64,000 nt of DNA, from positions 61,840 to 125,839 of the forward strand of contig NZ_QGDU01000006.1 of assembly GCF_003149045.1 (NCBI RefSeq). Direction: 5' to 3'. Below, one piece after another: positions 61,178 to 64,000 of the stretch. Made by a program: the position numbers and the translations under genes. Positions within the stretch are counted from its first letter, which is position 1. Each line of letters starts with the position of its first letter. The DNA comes from Fibrobacter sp. UWR4 (GTDB lineage: Bacteria; Fibrobacterota; Fibrobacteria; Fibrobacterales; Fibrobacteraceae). A model generated the notes under the pieces. The model worked only from the letters and a program-made list of their open reading frames with translations, was not told where the DNA came from and ran no database searches.

Positions 61178-63898
61178 TTACTTGATAGTGAAAGTCTGCT
61201 GATTTACGCGGAGAACCTTGCGGCCCTGAACGCTTGCAGCAGCGGCGCGAACTTCGGATTCGCTGACCGGCAGAGCGGACTTCCACATGACGCGGCCCTG
61301 CATGTCAAAGAGGGCGGCAACACCGCGGGTAGCCTTGATAGCACCCTGCCAGTTCATCTTGGCGGAAGCAATCACCGGCTTGATGGAAGTCTTAGGATCA
61401 GTACCCACCTTCACAATCAGCTTACCAGTGAGGGTTGTGGGAGATTCAGCATTTGCCATGGTGGGGTCAGCAACCTTCACGGTAATGGAGAATTCCATGC
61501 CTTCCATCAGGGTAGCGATATTCTTCTTGACCAGAGTCAGAGTGCTGCCTTCCTGAGTCATTTCGAAATAGCCTGCATTGGAAGTGGATTCCACAGCCTT
61601 GAAGATCAAGGTGTCACCGTCCACGTCAGTTGCAATGCCGTTCAGGTCATAGACCAGAGTGTCACCTTCAACACCGATGTAAGCGGTATCGGCCACCAGA
61701 GTCGGCTTGTCGTTGACGCATTCCAGATTGCCTGTAATTTCCAGATCCACAGAGGCACCCTTTTCGTCAGTTGCAGTAAGGGTCACGGAAACATCACCGC
61801 AAACATCCTTCACGGACTTAATCTGCAGGGCACCTACAGAGGAGAAGGAAGGAGCAAGAGTGCTATCCTTGGAAGTTGCAGAGAACTTCAGCTTGGAAGG
61901 ATCCGTAGAATCATCGGTGAACCAGGTAATCAGTTCAGCCTTCTTGTAGGTGAACATGTTGAAATCTTCGCGGAGACTATCCAGACGGACATTCACGGTA
62001 TCCAGCACACCTTCCACGATCTTGGGAGCCTTGTTCTTGTAAAGCACTTCCAAGGTAACCATCACAGCCTTGGAAACAGATCCATCGGCGCTTTCCACCT
62101 TATAGGTAAAGTAATCTTCGCCTTCGAAATCAGATTCCGCTTCATACGTGAAGGAACCGTCCTTATTCAAAGTCAGCTTACCATGTTCCGGTTCAAAGTC
62201 AAGGACCACAAAAGCAGTCGTATCCTTATCCGGATTCAGATCGTTAGCGAGCACGCCCTTCTTGGCGTCGACCTTGGTAACAGAATCCTGATAGACCTTA
62301 TAGGCATCGGCAACCGGAGTGACAGGGTCAGCAACCGGGTTCACCTTGATCACTGCAATCGGAGTCGGAACGGAAGTCTTGGGATCTTCCACCACCAGGC
62401 TCAGACGAGCGGTACCGTTGGAATCCTTCTTTGCGGAAACTTCGATTACGTAATTATCGTCATCTGCAGTGAGAGAAGAATTGTACACGCCAGTATTCTT
62501 GGCAACCACCTTGTAGTCGTCATCGCCATCGGCATCGGTAATGGAGAAGTTTGCCTTGGGGACGGTAATGGTGAAGGGTTCAAAATCTTCGTCCACCACC
62601 AGGGTGTCGCCGAAGGTCTTTTCGTCTTCGCCATAGACAAAGGTCTTGGCAAGAACTTCAACAACCGGTTCGTCGTTCACGTTGACCACCGTAATCGTGC
62701 AGGTGCCTTCATTTTCGCTTTCGCGAGTTTCGTCACCCGTTTCAACGAACTTATAGGTGAAGGAATCCTTACCGTAGAAATCCGGATTAGGAGTGTAGGT
62801 GAAGGTACCGTAATCCAGATTGACATCGCTGAGCTTACCATGTTCCGGTTCACTAACGAGAATCATCTTGATTTCGTCACCATCGGCATCGAAACCGTAG
62901 TTCTTGACCAGCTGGGCGCCCAGGCCCACCTTAAGGACAGAATCTTCCTTCACTTCGAAGGCGCTGTTCTTTGCTACCGGGAGGTTTTCGGTATCGGAAG
63001 TATGAACAGTGAAGCTAAAGGTAGCGGTCTTCTTGGTGGGGTCCGTTGCGGTAAGGGTAATAGTTGCGTCGCCTTCCGGCTTAGAGGCAGTAGTGAACTG
63101 GATGACGCTCTTGCCAGTGTATGCGGTGGAATCGACCAGCACCACGGACTTTTTTTCGCTAACAATCTTAACCGTAATGGTCAGATCGTCGCCATCGCCA
63201 TCTTCGAAGACCTTGGACATATCCATTTCGTGGATATCGCCTTCAGCCAAATCAATTTCACCCTTGTTGTAGCCAGCAAAAGCTTCGGTTACGTTGGGAG
63301 CGGCGGTTACACATTCATCAGCCAAGGTAAAGCTGTGAAGAATAACCTCGTTCTCTTCAACCTTAGTGGAATTGGCATGAGTGTTCTTATAGCTGAACTG
63401 CACACCAGTCTGGGAAGCAACAGCCCAGGCCTTAGTGGTGGAGGACTTCCAGCCCTGGCTCAAATCAGCAAAAGCAACAAACACCTTCTTGGGAGTTGCA
63501 GCGGCAGCAATTTCAGAGCCGTAATAGTTGTAGTCCGTAATGGTAGACTGCTTAAAGTCCACACGGAACGGCTGCTTGGCTTCATAAACCATGCAGACAC
63601 CCTTATAGGTGCTAAGACTGATAGCCACATCCTTGTAGCTAGCGTCCTGCTTCCAGCCAAAGCCATAACCGGCGCTGGCACTGGTCTTACCCATGGGGGC
63701 AAAGAAGTCGATGACCTTAGCACCGTTTACATCCGTTTCATCAACCCATGCACCTTCGGTAGAGTCCGCATAAGTATAGAAGTAGGCCGGTTCCTTAGAA
63801 ACCTTTGCGCCTTCCTCGTCAGACCAAACTACAGCAGTTGCTGCAGATGCTGCACCGGCCAACAGGCCAAATGCCAAAAGACAAACTTTTTTGTTCAT
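61178..63898 (-). CDS. Giant secreted protein with CBM-like head and cadherin/VCBS-type repeats
   Basis: A 906-residue protein with a signal peptide (...LAGAASA). Residues 20-200 form a beta-rich head (SAGYGFGWKQD, GVCMVYEAKQPFRVDF) akin to the secreted protein at 3.3-4.1 kb. From about 205 to 830 are roughly six Ig/cadherin-like repeats, several with the VCBS pattern (PEHGKL..FTYTPNPDFYGKDSFTYKF; DADGDEI; DGDDDY). Asp-rich turns suggest calcium binding. The last 65 residues (VAALFDMQGRVMWKS ... LRVNQQTFTIK) are a T9SS-like tail. It may be an adhesin. It is transcribed alone from near the window edge. Confidence 0.75.
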   Translation of the reverse strand: MNKKVCLLAFGLLAGAASAATAVVWSDEEGAKVSKEPAYFYTYADSTEGAWVDETDVNGAKVIDFFAPMGKTSASAGYGFGWKQDASYKDVAISLSTYKGVCMVYEAKQPFRVDFKQSTITDYNYYGSEIAAAATPKKVFVAFADLSQGWKSSTTKAWAVASQTGVQFSYKNTHANSTKVEENEVILHSFTLADECVTAAPNVTEAFAGYNKGEIDLAEGDIHEMDMSKVFEDGDGDDLTITVKIVSEKKSVVLVDSTAYTGKSVIQFTTASKPEGDATITLTATDPTKKTATFSFTVHTSDTENLPVAKNSAFEVKEDSVLKVGLGAQLVKNYGFDADGDEIKMILVSEPEHGKLSDVNLDYGTFTYTPNPDFYGKDSFTYKFVETGDETRESENEGTCTITVVNVNDEPVVEVLAKTFVYGEDEKTFGDTLVVDEDFEPFTITVPKANFSITDADGDDDYKVVAKNTGVYNSSLTADDDNYVIEVSAKKDSNGTARLSLVVEDPKTSVPTPIAVIKVNPVADPVTPVADAYKVYQDSVTKVDAKKGVLANDLNPDKDTTAFVVLDFEPEHGKLTLNKDGSFTYEAESDFEGEDYFTYKVESADGSVSKAVMVTLEVLYKNKAPKIVEGVLDTVNVRLDSLREDFNMFTYKKAELITWFTDDSTDPSKLKFSATSKDSTLAPSFSSVGALQIKSVKDVCGDVSVTLTATDEKGASVDLEITGNLECVNDKPTLVADTAYIGVEGDTLVYDLNGIATDVDGDTLIFKAVESTSNAGYFEMTQEGSTLTLVKKNIATLMEGMEFSITVKVADPTMANAESPTTLTGKLIVKVGTDPKTSIKPVIASAKMNWQGAIKATRGVAALFDMQGRVMWKSALPVSESEVRAAAASVQGRKVLRVNQQTFTIK

Positions 63899-64000
63899 AT
63901 TAACCGAGGCATCATCAACATGTGTGGAAGCATTTAGGCAGCCTTGCTAGATGATTCTCTCGATTCCGATTCCCATTCGTAGGCTATCTTTACATCTACA

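Noticed and set aside
62183..63937. 584-codon plus-strand ORF
   Set aside because: It is antisense to the giant cadherin-like gene, has no ribosome site or domain pattern, and is odd in composition; long shadow ORFs are common in this GC-biased coding DNA.
1..64000. tRNA, rRNA, insertion sequence or prophage
   Set aside because: No cloverleaf, rRNA-like stretch, transposase, integrase or phage structural gene was recognised on reading; short RNAs could still be missed without a covariance search.

Overview
The window looks like chromosomal DNA from a Fibrobacter (Fibrobacterota, rumen/gut cellulose degrader) or a very close relative. The evidence is the combination of a fibro-slime protein, C-terminal FISUMP-type (Fibrobacter succinogenes major paralogous) domains, many modular plant-cell-wall enzymes (GH8, two GH5, two CE4 with CBM6-like modules, a serine-linker esterase), numerous lipoproteins, and secreted proteins ending in short beta-rich tails like type IX secretion sorting domains. 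No rRNA, tRNA, CRISPR array, phage or insertion sequence was recognised.

Layout. 1-1.6 kb: a MoxR ATPase (cut by the window edge) behind a BatD-like gene. 1.7-18.1 kb: a polysaccharide island holding a GH8 lipoprotein, a secreted CBM-like protein, a GH5 endoglucanase, a six-gene leftward operon (7.1-16.5 kb: CBM11-like protein, three paralogous outer-membrane barrels, a lipoprotein, and a GH18-fold protein whose catalytic Glu is Gln), and a divergent GH5 lipoprotein. 18.2-26.8 kb: lpxA, a GT2 glycosyltransferase, a leftward operon (ECF-like sigma factor, PorZ-like propeller protein, small lipoprotein, CCA/poly(A) polymerase family enzyme) and divergent dsbD. 26.8-35.8 kb: fibro-slime protein with a CsgG-like/PEGA/barrel partner, a GT4 glycogen synthase, an alpha/beta-hydrolase lipoprotein, folE. 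36.0-48.0 kb: five large paralogous lipoproteins in one tight leftward operon. 48.1-53.2 kb: argA-type N-acetylglutamate synthase, an FKBP lipoprotein, a small ORF, folD, and two small envelope proteins. 53.3-57.0 kb: twin CE4-CBM6 esterases. 57.1-64 kb: a SIR2-like protein, a histidine phosphatase, a PAP2 phosphatase, ackA, and a giant cadherin-like secreted protein.

How it fits together (inference). Secreted enzymes and binding proteins attack plant polysaccharide, and most carry either a lipobox or a T9SS-like tail. The ECF sigma plus PorZ-like pair could serve that export route. The six-gene barrel operon, sitting between two GH5 cellulases, is a candidate for a surface binding or oligosaccharide-uptake machine in an organism where no SusC/SusD pair is seen in this window. 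The five-lipoprotein array is a second candidate surface system; its members share an N-terminal domain and a Cys/Trp repeat module, and three end in FISUMP.

Non-coding content is rich: well-formed intrinsic terminators, a dispersed palindromic repeat with a covarying stem (one copy inserted in frame inside a phosphatase gene), a tandem array of four hairpins at 33.5 kb, heptamer repeat blocks, and possible leaderless starts. All calls come from reading the sequence; no database search was run.
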